From Taibaiella sp041660405 (GTDB lineage: Bacteria; Bacteroidota; Bacteroidia; Chitinophagales; Chitinophagaceae), in the NCBI GenBank assembly GCA_041660405.1, contig JBAZWL010000006.1:142233-206232 (forward strand): a DNA stretch of 64,000 bases, in the 5' to 3' direction. The position numbers and the translations under genes were made by a program. The notes below the pieces were generated by a model, which did no database searches, was not told the DNA's origin, and saw nothing but the letters and a program-made list of their open reading frames with translations. Positions 35,631 through 43,331 of the stretch are shown piece by piece. Each line of letters begins with the position of its first letter. Position 1 is the stretch's first letter.

Positions 35631-35657
35631 AAATGCACACTATCATAGTGTGCATTT
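35631..35657. terminator. Bidirectional terminator between the MCE and cold-shock genes
   Basis: A perfect 13-base-pair stem (AAATGCACACTAT with ATAGTGTGCATTT) with a 1-base centre is flanked by A-rich and T-rich DNA. Confidence 0.85.
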
Positions 35658-35677
35658 CAATTGTAAATTTCATCCAA

Positions 35678-35872
35678 TCAGATAACCGTTATATTAACTG
35701 CATTTAATCCTTTTTTGCCGTTTTTAACCTCAAAGGTTACTTTATCATTTTCACGGATTTGAGCACCATTAAGGTCTGAAACGTGAACGAAAACATCGGG
35801 GCCTCCGTCATTGGGTTTAATAAAACCAAATCCCTTGGTTTCATTGAAAAATTTTACTGTACCTTCTTGCAT
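35678..35872 (-). CDS. Cold-shock domain protein, second copy
   Basis: This 64-residue OB-fold nucleic-acid-binding protein has RNP1 KGFGFI and RNP2 VFVHV. It is a paralogue of the gene at 18804-18995. It lies between two terminators, so it is a single-gene unit. Confidence 0.96.
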   Translation of the reverse strand: MQEGTVKFFNETKGFGFIKPNDGGPDVFVHVSDLNGAQIRENDKVTFEVKNGKKGLNAVNITVI

Positions 35873-35971
35873 TTTGTTTAGATAAAAGAATGAATAATAA
35901 CCGAAAATAATAGAAAAACACCAAAAGAAATCATAAAATGCAAATTATCTTTTAAATCACAATCTGTAAAT

Positions 35972-36004
35972 AAGAAAGCCCCCGTAACTTACGGGGGCTT
36001 TCTT
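35972..36004 (-). terminator. Terminator of the atp operon
   Basis: A perfect 16-base-pair stem (AAGAAAGCCCCCGTAA with TTACGGGGGCTTTCTT) lies 19 bases after the atpA stop. It marks the operon end, with no atpG gene before it. Confidence 0.9.
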
Positions 36005-36022
36005 ATTGTATTTATTTCTAAA

Positions 36023-37600
36023 CTATTTGAATTGAGGAATCAATCCCTGAGCTATGCTTACCATTTTACTTAAGCCTTCTTCAGGAAGATTTCCTTTCTT
36101 GAATTCAGCCAGCAATTCAGGCATTTTGTTTTCCATTTCCATCATAAATGCATCTTCAAATGCTTTGATGTTTTTAACCGGAACCTCACGCAACAGGTTA
36201 TTGGTACCTAAGTAGATGATAGCAACTTGCTTATCTACAGAGTATGGTGCAAACTGTGCTTGTTTCAGAATTTCCACATTACGGGCACCTTTATCAATTA
36301 CGGTTTTAGTAGCAGCATCAAGGTCACCACCAAATTTAGAGAACGCCTCCATTTCTCGGTAAAGTGCCTGATCCAGGTTCAAAGTACCGGATACTTTTTT
36401 CATGGATTTGATCTGAGCGTTACCACCCACACGGCTTACAGAGATACCTACGTTGATCGCAGGACGGATACCGGCATTGAACAGGTTACCTTCCAGGAAG
36501 ATCTGACCATCGGTGATGGAGATAACGTTGGTAGGGATGTATGCAGATACGTCACCAGCTTGTGTTTCGATGATTGGCAATGCAGTCAGAGAACCACCGC
36601 CTTTCACCATATGTTTAATGCTTTCAGGAAGATCATTCATGTTCTTCACAATCGCATCATTATTAATTACTTTAGAAGCACGCTCCAGCAAACGGCTATG
36701 CAGGTAGAATACGTCACCAGGGTAAGCCTCACGACCCGGAGGACGACGAAGCAGCAAAGATACCTCACGGTAAGCTACCGCTTGTTTAGACAAATCATCA
36801 TAAACAACCAATGCAGGACGACCGGTATCACGGAAGAACTCACCAATTGCAGCACCTGCAAACGGCGCATAGAATTGCAATGGAGCAGGATCAGCAGCAG
36901 AAGCACACACAATAGTAGTGTAAGCCATAGCGCCGTTTTCTTCCAATACTTTCATTACGTTAGCTACGGTAGAAGCTTTCTGTCCGATAGCTACATAAAT
37001 ACAATATACTGGTTTGCCGGCAGCGAAAAATTCTTTCTGATTGATGATAGCATCAATACAGATAGCTGTTTTACCAGTACCACGGTCACCAATTACCAGC
37101 TCACGTTGTCCACGTCCGATAGGGATCATGGCATCGATTGATTTGATACCGGTTTGCAATGGTTCTTTTACTGGCTCACGGAACAATACACCAGGAGCTT
37201 TACGCTCGATAGGCATTTCATATAGTTCGCCGGTGATAGGCCCTTTACCATCGATAGGCTCGCCCAGTGTGTTTACCACACGGCCAATCATACCTTCACC
37301 TACTTTAATAGAAGCGATCTTACCGGTACGACGTACAGTTGAACCTTCTTTAATAGAAGCACTTTCCCCCATCAATACCACACCCACGTTATCTTCTTCA
37401 AGATTCAGTGCAATGGCTTTCGTACCATCTTCAAATTCAACAAGCTCACCCTGACGCACACCGCCAAGGCCGTAAACGCGGGCGATACCATCACCCACCT
37501 GCAATACAGTGCCTACTTCTTCTAAATCGGCAGAGCCGTTAAAGTTGCTTAACTGTTGGCGCAAAATCGCCGATATTTCATCCGGTTTGATCTCAACCAT
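36023..37600 (-). CDS. atpA: ATP synthase F1 subunit alpha
   Basis: This 525-residue subunit carries the non-catalytic nucleotide sites. Motifs: Walker A GDRGTGKTA, VYDDLSKQAVAYREVSLLLRR region and the C-terminal helical domain. It is the last gene of the cluster here; in many Bacteroidota atpG follows directly, but a terminator and a cold-shock gene follow instead. Confidence 0.98.
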   Translation of the reverse strand: MVEIKPDEISAILRQQLSNFNGSADLEEVGTVLQVGDGIARVYGLGGVRQGELVEFEDGTKAIALNLEEDNVGVVLMGESASIKEGSTVRRTGKIASIKVGEGMIGRVVNTLGEPIDGKGPITGELYEMPIERKAPGVLFREPVKEPLQTGIKSIDAMIPIGRGQRELVIGDRGTGKTAICIDAIINQKEFFAAGKPVYCIYVAIGQKASTVANVMKVLEENGAMAYTTIVCASAADPAPLQFYAPFAGAAIGEFFRDTGRPALVVYDDLSKQAVAYREVSLLLRRPPGREAYPGDVFYLHSRLLERASKVINNDAIVKNMNDLPESIKHMVKGGGSLTALPIIETQAGDVSAYIPTNVISITDGQIFLEGNLFNAGIRPAINVGISVSRVGGNAQIKSMKKVSGTLNLDQALYREMEAFSKFGGDLDAATKTVIDKGARNVEILKQAQFAPYSVDKQVAIIYLGTNNLLREVPVKNIKAFEDAFMMEMENKMPELLAEFKKGNLPEEGLSKMVSIAQGLIPQFK

Positions 37601-37668
37601 TTTCTATGAGAATTAAAAAGTAAAATGAATTGTTTTATGTCTTTATTATCCTGAATTGTGTAAGATAC

Positions 37669-38229
37669 TTAGATATCTGCTACATACAGGTTTTTGGTAA
37701 ATTGATTCTTGATATCAATCAAATCTCTTTTGATACTGGCGTCAAATAACTTATCACCAATCTCCAGGGTAAAACCACCAATAAGATCTTCGTCCACACT
37801 TGTTTCCAGTTCAATATGGCCATCCTGTACAGAGGCTGTAACTTTATCGTGGATCATTTTCTTCAGATCTTCATCAATAGCTACAGCAGTGGTCAGGCTA
37901 ACTGTTTTTATGTTCTTAAGTTCTTTATACTGCAAAGAGAACGTTGAAGCGATCTCAGGCAGATAAAATTCGCGTCCTTTATTTACCAGTAAATCGATAA
38001 AAGCCAGGGTTACTTTCTGCACTTTTCCATCAAGTACAGCGTGCATTACAGCTACTTTTTTATCTGCTTTTACTACCGGGCTTTTCAGCATCAGTACAAA
38101 GTCAGGGTTGCTGTTGCATATCCGGGCAATCAATTCCATATCGCCTTTTACAGCCTCCAGAATATTTTGTTCCTGGGCTATATCTATCAGCGATTTGGCA
38201 TATCTGGATGCGAGACGTGGGTTTTGCAT
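37669..38229 (-). CDS. atpH: ATP synthase F1 subunit delta
   Basis: The 186-residue peripheral-stalk protein starts with NPRLASRYAKSLIDIAQEQ and ends with the LIGGFTLEIGDKLFDASIKRDL motif of the OSCP/delta family. It links alpha subunits to the b-subunit stalk. Spacing to atpA is 68 bases. Confidence 0.96.
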   Translation of the reverse strand: MQNPRLASRYAKSLIDIAQEQNILEAVKGDMELIARICNSNPDFVLMLKSPVVKADKKVAVMHAVLDGKVQKVTLAFIDLLVNKGREFYLPEIASTFSLQYKELKNIKTVSLTTAVAIDEDLKKMIHDKVTASVQDGHIELETSVDEDLIGGFTLEIGDKLFDASIKRDLIDIKNQFTKNLYVADI

Positions 38230-38235
38230 TTGTTT

Positions 38236-38370
38236 AATTTGAAAATGTGCAAATTTGGAAATGTGAAAATGTACAAATTTGAAAATATGAAAATTAAAAT
38301 AAGCAGGTACTCAATAGTAATTTGCTAATTTCTGAATTTTCGAATTTGCTAATTTCTGAATTTGCTAATT
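38236..38370. repeat. A+T-rich imperfect tandem repeats in the atpH-atpF spacer
   Basis: The spacer holds several copies of a unit like AAATTTGAAAATGTGAAAA (38236-38300), then TTTGCTAATTTCTGAA at 38321-38336 and 38345-38360 with a partial copy at 38361-38370 that runs into the atpF stop. These are degenerate simple repeats in transcribed RNA between operon genes. Confidence 0.7.
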
Positions 38371-38859
38371 AAGTTTAATTTCTTCAGCCAGCATCTTCAC
38401 ATAACCTTGCTGAGCTTCCTGTCCGGTCAATTGTTTACGTAAGATCTTCTCTGCTACTTCTACAGCCAGCTTACCAATTTCGTTCTTAACTTCTGTCATG
38501 GCTGCATTTTTCTGGCGCTCGATTTGCAGACGGGTATCGTCCATAATCTTACCGGCTTCTGCTTTAGCTTGTTCTTTAGCCTCACCAATGATTTTATCTT
38601 TTGTTTCTTTAGCTTCTTTCAGCATCAAAGTACGTTCTTCATGTGCCTGGATCAGCAGGGACTCGTTCTGAGCCTGCATTTGCTTCATTTCTTCTTTTAC
38701 TTTTTCTGCAGCAGCAATGCTGTCGGCTATACCGGATTCACGTTCGTGTAATGTTTTCACGATTGGTCCCCAGGCGAATTTTTTCAGGATGAAAAGAACG
38801 ATCAGGAAACATAGTAAGGTCCAAAAGAATAAACCGAAATCAGGAATAAGCAAGCCCAT
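38365..38859 (-). CDS. atpF: ATP synthase Fo subunit b
   Basis: The 164-residue protein has one N-terminal membrane helix (DFGLFFWTLLCFLIVLFIL) and then a long charged coiled coil, the stator stalk. It binds delta and subunit a. Length is normal. Confidence 0.96.
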   Translation of the reverse strand: MGLLIPDFGLFFWTLLCFLIVLFILKKFAWGPIVKTLHERESGIADSIAAAEKVKEEMKQMQAQNESLLIQAHEERTLMLKEAKETKDKIIGEAKEQAKAEAGKIMDDTRLQIERQKNAAMTEVKNEIGKLAVEVAEKILRKQLTGQEAQQGYVKMLAEEIKLN

Positions 38860-38940
38860 TGCTAATAAATTTAGAGTTGTTAATTTTTAAAATATTGGAT
38901 ATTGCTATCCGGTATATTGTACTATCTTTTTTAAGTAGAT

Positions 38941-38975
38941 AATTGCGCCCTCTGCCCTTCGCGTCGGGCGCAATT
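38941..38975 (-). other. G+C-rich hairpin between atpE and atpF
   Basis: A perfect 10-base-pair stem (AATTGCGCCC with GGGCGCAATT) with a 15-base loop sits 24 bases downstream of the atpE stop. There is a weak T-run after it on the minus strand. It may be a leaky terminator or an RNA-stabilising element that raises atpE expression; both are inference. Confidence 0.6.
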
Positions 38976-38998
38976 AAAGATTGATCGTATCGAAATAA

Positions 38999-39253
38999 TT
39001 ATTTCAATACTACAGCAAGCAGACCAGCGATTACCCCGAAAAGAGCAACCCCTTCTACGAATGCTGCTGTCAGGATCATGTTAGAGCGGATATCACCAGC
39101 AGCTTCAGGTTGACGAGCGATAGACTCAACCGCACCTTTACCGATCTGACCGATACCAACACCAGCTGCCAAAGCAGCAATACCTGCACCAATTGCACCA
39201 AGACCTGTTCCCAGACCATCAGCGGCTAACATTACAGTGTTCAATAGAGACAT
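38999..39253 (-). CDS. atpE: ATP synthase Fo subunit c
   Basis: The 84-residue proteolipid has two membrane helices joined by the polar loop VESIARQPEA. The ion-carrying carboxylate is Glu in AAFVEGVALFGVI in helix 2. Residues around it (EG, not E-S/T) suggest protons rather than sodium, which is inference. Confidence 0.97.
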   Translation of the reverse strand: MSLLNTVMLAADGLGTGLGAIGAGIAALAAGVGIGQIGKGAVESIARQPEAAGDIRSNMILTAAFVEGVALFGVIAGLLAVVLK

Positions 39254-39368
39254 TGTATTTTGTATTTAAAAATGAAAAAAAACGATTTTGAAAACTATGT
39301 CTGATTTGTTGGTCTCTGATCTGCAAAAACTATCTAAACCTAACAATACTGACTACTGACCACTTATT

Positions 39369-39424
39369 ACTTACAACTTATTACTTACAACTTAACACTT
39401 ACAACTTAACACTTACAACTTATC
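39369..39424. repeat. 14-base tandem repeat, four copies
   Basis: Four units of ACTTACAACTTAAC (last two bases vary: TT, AC, AC, TC) run from 39369 to 39424, up to the atpB stop. It is a short tandem repeat in the atpB-atpE spacer and may vary in copy number between strains. Confidence 0.9.
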
Positions 39425-39428
39425 ACTT

Positions 39429-40619
39429 TTATGCAACTATCGTGTTGTCTGAAACATTGTACCCTTGTCCTGTTTCAGGGTTATGTTTGTGATACTCTTC
39501 ATGTGCGTGATCATGGTGGTGGGCTTCTTCTACTGCCTGGCCGATAAATACTGCGGTAAGATTAGTAAAGATGAAAGCCTGGATCGCACCAACCAACAAT
39601 TCAAGGAAGAACATGAAAATGGTAAACGCCATGGAAACAGGAACAAACCCCCAACCTGCTACTTCGCTCAATGCGCCAAAAATGAAGATCATAGATACCA
39701 CACTCAAGATGATAATGTGACCTGCCAAAATATTGGCGAAAAGACGTATCATCAATGCTACTGGCTTAATGAACAGGGAAATGATCTCAATAGGAACCAA
39801 CAGGAACTTAATGCCCAATGGAACGCCCGGAGGATTGAATAAGTGACCCCAGAAATGTTTGTTACCGCTAAACAGGATAACTATAAAAGAAATGAGGGAT
39901 AAAGCTGCTGTTACTGCAATGTTGCCTGTAAAGTTGGCACCGCCGGGAAGCAAACCTAATAAGTTATTGATCCAGATAAAGAAGAATAGGGTTAACAGTA
40001 AAGGCATATAGCGCATATACTTTTTACCTAAGTTTGGTTTAGCTACTTCGTCACGTACAAAGATGATAACCGGCTCCAAAGCATTTTGAAAACCTGATGG
40101 GGCTTTCATCACGCCATTCTTTTTATATTTTTTAGCTACGCTCAACATGATTACCAATAATAGTAATATGGAGATCAGCATGGAAGCTACATTCTTGGTA
40201 ATAGATAAGTCGTGGAATTTTGCGTCTTTAATCGGGTTGTCATTTGCATCAACTGCAATGATTTTTCCTATTTTTTCCTGAAGGCTGTCGGTAGGATGTG
40301 CTGCTGCGTAATGTTCTTCTACTAAACGGTAACCGTCGTGAGTAACATGACCGTGTTCAAATGCTGATGAAGAGAAGAAAGACATTCCTCTGTCAGCATT
40401 GTAAATGATTACAGGAAGTGGTGCAGAAACTGCATGTCCGTTCCAGTCAAAAAGATGCCAGTCATGTGAATCACCGATGTGGCCAAATATTACTTTCGAA
40501 GCGTCAAATTCTTTCTTTTTACCAGCTTCTTCATGCTCGTGCTCCTCAGAAGCGAAAGCGCTGAAACCTGCTACAACAAAGAAAAGGACGGCAAATAATC
40601 GTTTACAAATAGTTAACAC
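39429..40619 (-). CDS. atpB: ATP synthase Fo subunit a
   Basis: This subunit forms the proton channel. It has five or six membrane helices; the key Arg is in PVALMIRLFANILAGHI. In Bacteroidota it carries a long N-terminal extension, here with a signal-like helix (KRLFAVLFFVVAGFSAFA) and a periplasmic domain, plus a His-rich C-terminal tail. The open frame reaches ATGs at 40715 and 40712, but a -7 element TACCTTTG (40637-40644) lies inside that part; I prefer the GTG at 40617-40619 (396 residues). First gene of the operon. Confidence 0.9.
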   Translation of the reverse strand: MLTICKRLFAVLFFVVAGFSAFASEEHEHEEAGKKKEFDASKVIFGHIGDSHDWHLFDWNGHAVSAPLPVIIYNADRGMSFFSSSAFEHGHVTHDGYRLVEEHYAAAHPTDSLQEKIGKIIAVDANDNPIKDAKFHDLSITKNVASMLISILLLLVIMLSVAKKYKKNGVMKAPSGFQNALEPVIIFVRDEVAKPNLGKKYMRYMPLLLTLFFFIWINNLLGLLPGGANFTGNIAVTAALSLISFIVILFSGNKHFWGHLFNPPGVPLGIKFLLVPIEIISLFIKPVALMIRLFANILAGHIIILSVVSMIFIFGALSEVAGWGFVPVSMAFTIFMFFLELLVGAIQAFIFTNLTAVFIGQAVEEAHHHDHAHEEYHKHNPETGQGYNVSDNTIVA

Positions 40620-40636
40620 AGCACTGAAATTTTGCG

Positions 40637-40644
40637 CAAAGGTA
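40637..40644 (-). promoter_or_regulatory. -7 element of the atp operon
   Basis: On the minus strand TACCTTTG followed by CGC, a strong match to the -7 consensus. It is 18 bases before the proposed GTG start and overlaps the longer open frame. Confidence 0.65.
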
Positions 40645-40853
40645 AGCGTTTTAAATTCAAAAAAAAGTTTCAAAACAAAAATGAAGCGAAAAATCAACAA
40701 ATTTTTTGCCATCATTTTACAAAACTAAACTATAAAAGAAAATTTGATATTATTGACCTTTGTAAAGGGCTTTTTGGACATTCAAACTACGTTTTTATAC
40801 TTAATTTTTATAGCCTGCTTGCGCAAATGTTCCGGGATTGTTAAAAATATATT

Positions 40854-40861
40854 TATCTTTG
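40854..40861 (+). promoter_or_regulatory. -7 element of the acyl carrier protein gene
   Basis: TATCTTTG followed by CGCG matches TAnnTTTG. It lies 68 bases before the ATG. With the atp promoter it makes the spacer 40620-40928 a divergent promoter region; nothing else was seen in this spacer. Confidence 0.6.
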
Positions 40862-40928
40862 CGCGTTCTAAAGGCATGGCATATTTTTTGCCTATATATC
40901 CTAAATTGAACATTGAAGTAGTACAGAC

Positions 40929-41186
40929 ATGAATTATCAGGAAATAGTGAGTCGTATAAACGATTTTTTAGCAGAAGATTTTGAGGTAGAACCGTCTTCT
41001 ATTACACCCCAGGCCACGTTAAAGGAAACACTTGACCTGGACAGCCTTGATTATATTGACCTGATTGTAGCAATAGAAAGTAATTTTGGCTTTAAAGTAA
41101 AGCCTGAAGATTTTCAATCTATGGTTACCATTAAGGATTTCTACGATTATGTTGCTAACCGCCTTCAAACCAATATAACCGTCTGA
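40929..41186 (+). CDS. Acyl carrier protein
   Basis: This 85-residue protein carries the phosphopantetheine attachment site Ser39 in LDLDSLDYIDLIVAIE. It is acidic, as usual. It is not near fab genes; instead it is followed 1 base later by an acyltransferase, so it is probably a dedicated carrier for that enzyme and for the nearby ketosynthase, rather than the housekeeping AcpP. Confidence 0.93.
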   Translation: MNYQEIVSRINDFLAEDFEVEPSSITPQATLKETLDLDSLDYIDLIVAIESNFGFKVKPEDFQSMVTIKDFYDYVANRLQTNITV

Positions 41187-41187
41187 A

Positions 41188-42087
41188 ATGTCCAAATGGG
41201 ACGGCCAATCGAAAGGTAACCGTTTAGGATACTCCATTTTTATTGTACTGCTGCGTTGGGGCGGAGTTACACCTACCTACCTTTTGCTGCAGTTTGTGGT
41301 ATGGTATTATATATTATTCGTACCTAAAGCGACACGCCCTCTAAAAGACCTTTATCTTAATCATCTCCATTTTACAAAAGGGGAAACCCGTAAACTGGTC
41401 CGTAAGAATATTCTCACCTTCGGCCAGACTATCATTGACCGCATTGTGGTCATGAGCGGAATCAAACATAAATTTACGGTAGAGCGTACCGGTGGCCATT
41501 ACCTGAACGAGCTGGCTGGTGGTGATCAGGGCGGTATTATTGTAAGCGCTCACCTGGGTAATTATGAACTTGCCGGACATTTATTGCAACGCCTCAATTC
41601 GGTGATCAATATTGTGATGTACGATGGGGAAGCACAGCAAATAAAGCAATACCTGGATAAAGTTACCGGGCCAAAAACGTTCAACATCATCTTTATAAAA
41701 GAGGACATGTCGCACATCTACGAAATGTCTGCAGCACTGCGCCGCAATGAATTGATCTGCATACATGCTGACCGCTATGTGGCCGGGAATCGGACTATTG
41801 AGCATGAATTTTTAGGAGAAAAAGCACATTTCCCTTTAGGGCCATTTGTGCTGGCCAGTAAGCTACGTGCTCCGGTATGTTTTGTATTTGCCGTTAAAAA
41901 ATCAAAATACCAATATCACTTTTATGGCTTCAAACCTAAAACCTATGAAGGAAGAGGAACGGCAGGTGCGGAAGCAATGCTGAAAGATTACGTCGCTCTT
42001 CTGGAAGATAAGGTAAGAGAGTATCCTGCCCAATGGTTCAATTATTTTGACTTTTGGGAGAAGCCGGAACTGCAATCCAAACTTTAG
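41188..42087 (+). CDS. LpxL/HtrB-type lipid acyltransferase
   Basis: The 299-residue inner-membrane protein has an N-terminal hydrophobic segment (about 18-45) and the LPLAT pattern IIVSAHLGNYELAG, where the expected H-x4-D/E motif is HLGNYE. It belongs to the lipid A acyltransferase family, which takes acyl chains from ACP. The adjacent ACP gene suggests a special acyl donor. In Bacteroidota such ACP-acyltransferase pairs also occur in flexirubin and aryl-polyene clusters. The acceptor is unknown. Confidence 0.88.
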   Translation: MSKWDGQSKGNRLGYSIFIVLLRWGGVTPTYLLLQFVVWYYILFVPKATRPLKDLYLNHLHFTKGETRKLVRKNILTFGQTIIDRIVVMSGIKHKFTVERTGGHYLNELAGGDQGGIIVSAHLGNYELAGHLLQRLNSVINIVMYDGEAQQIKQYLDKVTGPKTFNIIFIKEDMSHIYEMSAALRRNELICIHADRYVAGNRTIEHEFLGEKAHFPLGPFVLASKLRAPVCFVFAVKKSKYQYHFYGFKPKTYEGRGTAGAEAMLKDYVALLEDKVREYPAQWFNYFDFWEKPELQSKL

Positions 42088-42122
42088 GAAAGTTCAATAA
42101 CTGAAAATCAGTGTTTTCACCA

Positions 42123-42153
42123 TTGTATTCCTCTTTTGCTTTTTATACTTTTG
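42123..42153 (+). promoter_or_regulatory. Promoter of the hotdog dehydratase-like gene
   Basis: TTG (42123-42125), a 20-base spacer and TACTTTTG (42146-42153) form a full promoter. The 5' leader that follows has degenerate CTCAATA repeats. Confidence 0.75.
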
Positions 42154-42202
42154 AGGGAAATAATCTCAATATCCAATACTCAATTCTCAATACACAAATC
42201 CA

Positions 42203-42595
42203 ATGCAATATATCCCACAAGCCGCTCCGTTCGAAATGATTGATGAATTGATTTCTGCTACAGAGTTAGCAACGCAGGCCCGATTCACAGTGAGGGAAGG
42301 ACATTTGTTTGTGGATGAAGGAGTATTTACAGAGCCGGGGCTTATAGAAAACATGGCACAAACGGCTGCTGCGGGAACCGGGTTTTATGCGGCAGAGCAA
42401 GGGGAAGCCGCTCCTGTTGGCTTTATCGGCGCTATTAAAAACTTTGAAGTACATCAATTACCCAAAACTGGCGAAACTATTATTTCAGAAACTAAAATGG
42501 TAACTCAGGTCTTGAATGCACATGTAGTACAAGCTACGGTGAGCCTTCATGATGAGATTATAGCATCGGCTGAATTCAAAATTTTCCTTCAATAA
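42203..42595 (+). CDS. FabZ/ApeI-like hotdog protein lacking the catalytic histidine
   Basis: This 130-residue protein has the FabA/FabZ-like layout. At the place of the FabZ motif LPHRxPFLLID it reads IPQAAPFEMID, so Gln stands where the catalytic His should be. The acidic motif EPGLIENMAQTAAAG keeps the Glu. Related forms occur in flexirubin/aryl-polyene clusters as dehydratases. Here it might dehydrate a beta-hydroxyacyl-ACP by an altered mechanism, or only bind it. It has its own promoter. Confidence 0.72.
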   Translation: MQYIPQAAPFEMIDELISATELATQARFTVREGHLFVDEGVFTEPGLIENMAQTAAAGTGFYAAEQGEAAPVGFIGAIKNFEVHQLPKTGETIISETKMVTQVLNAHVVQATVSLHDEIIASAEFKIFLQ

Positions 42596-42625
42596 ATAAG
42601 CTTACTAAACCCTAAATCAATAGTT

Positions 42626-43240
42626 ATGAAACGTTTTATCACACTGTTTGGCTTGCTGTTTTTATCTTTTGCAGCTGTAAATGCTCAAGATGTATTTGAC
42701 CATAAAGAACCCGTAACGTGGCTTGGGCTTGATTTTTCATCACTTAAACTCATTAAGACGGATGAGGTGATAACAAATAGTGAGCTGCAAACAAAATACT
42801 TTCCTGGTTGGAATGATCTGATCTTGAACGAACCTAAAAAGTATGATATTGCCAAAGCTACAGGCCGTAGTTCGGTTGAAAATGATATTGATGCGGTTAC
42901 TGCGATAAACGAGAAAGCGAAAGCCGATTTTATAACCACTGATATAAACGCTTTTCAACATCTTGATAATGCCAAAGTGACGCAAATGGTAAAGAAATAT
43001 AACTTAAAAGGCAAGAGTGGAATCGGACTTGTATTTATTGTTGAAGCGATGGATAAAACAAGGAAAGAAACATCAGTATGGGTTACCTTTATTGATATGA
43101 GTACCAAGGAAGTTTTATTGAGCCAGCCGGTAACCGGTGAAAGTGGAGGCTTTGGATTTCGTAACTATTGGGCAGCGTCTTTTAATAAGATATTGAAAGC
43201 AATGCCTGTTGATATGAGAATATGGAAAAAAGGGAAATAA
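42626..43240 (+). CDS. Secreted protein of unknown function
   Basis: The 204-residue protein has a signal peptide (MKRFITLFGLLFLSFAAVNA). The mature part is soluble, with WLGLDFSSLKLI, VVTMV-like strands and a C-terminal SGGFGFRNYWAASFNKIL. I recognise no catalytic motif or domain family; it looks like a periplasmic or outer-membrane-associated protein. It is between the dehydratase-like gene (30 bases upstream) and a terminator. Confidence 0.7.
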   Translation: MKRFITLFGLLFLSFAAVNAQDVFDHKEPVTWLGLDFSSLKLIKTDEVITNSELQTKYFPGWNDLILNEPKKYDIAKATGRSSVENDIDAVTAINEKAKADFITTDINAFQHLDNAKVTQMVKKYNLKGKSGIGLVFIVEAMDKTRKETSVWVTFIDMSTKEVLLSQPVTGESGGFGFRNYWAASFNKILKAMPVDMRIWKKGK

Positions 43241-43267
43241 TATCCACCCATTCTGACTAAATTTGAA

Positions 43268-43299
43268 ACCTCGTAAGCATGCTTGCGGGGTTTTATTTT
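43268..43299 (+). terminator. Terminator after the secreted unknown gene
   Basis: A stem of CCTCGTAAGC and GCTTGCGGGG with two G-T pairs is followed by TTTTATTTT. It separates the next gene (ketosynthase) from this transcript. Confidence 0.7.
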
Positions 43300-43331
43300 A
43301 AAAGATTAGCTAAGCGCTTACCATAAAAATT

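Noticed and set aside
36227..37141. 304-codon plus-strand frame inside atpA
   Set aside because: Shadow of atpA; its composition (many His, Thr, Ser, Phe) is typical of antisense reading.
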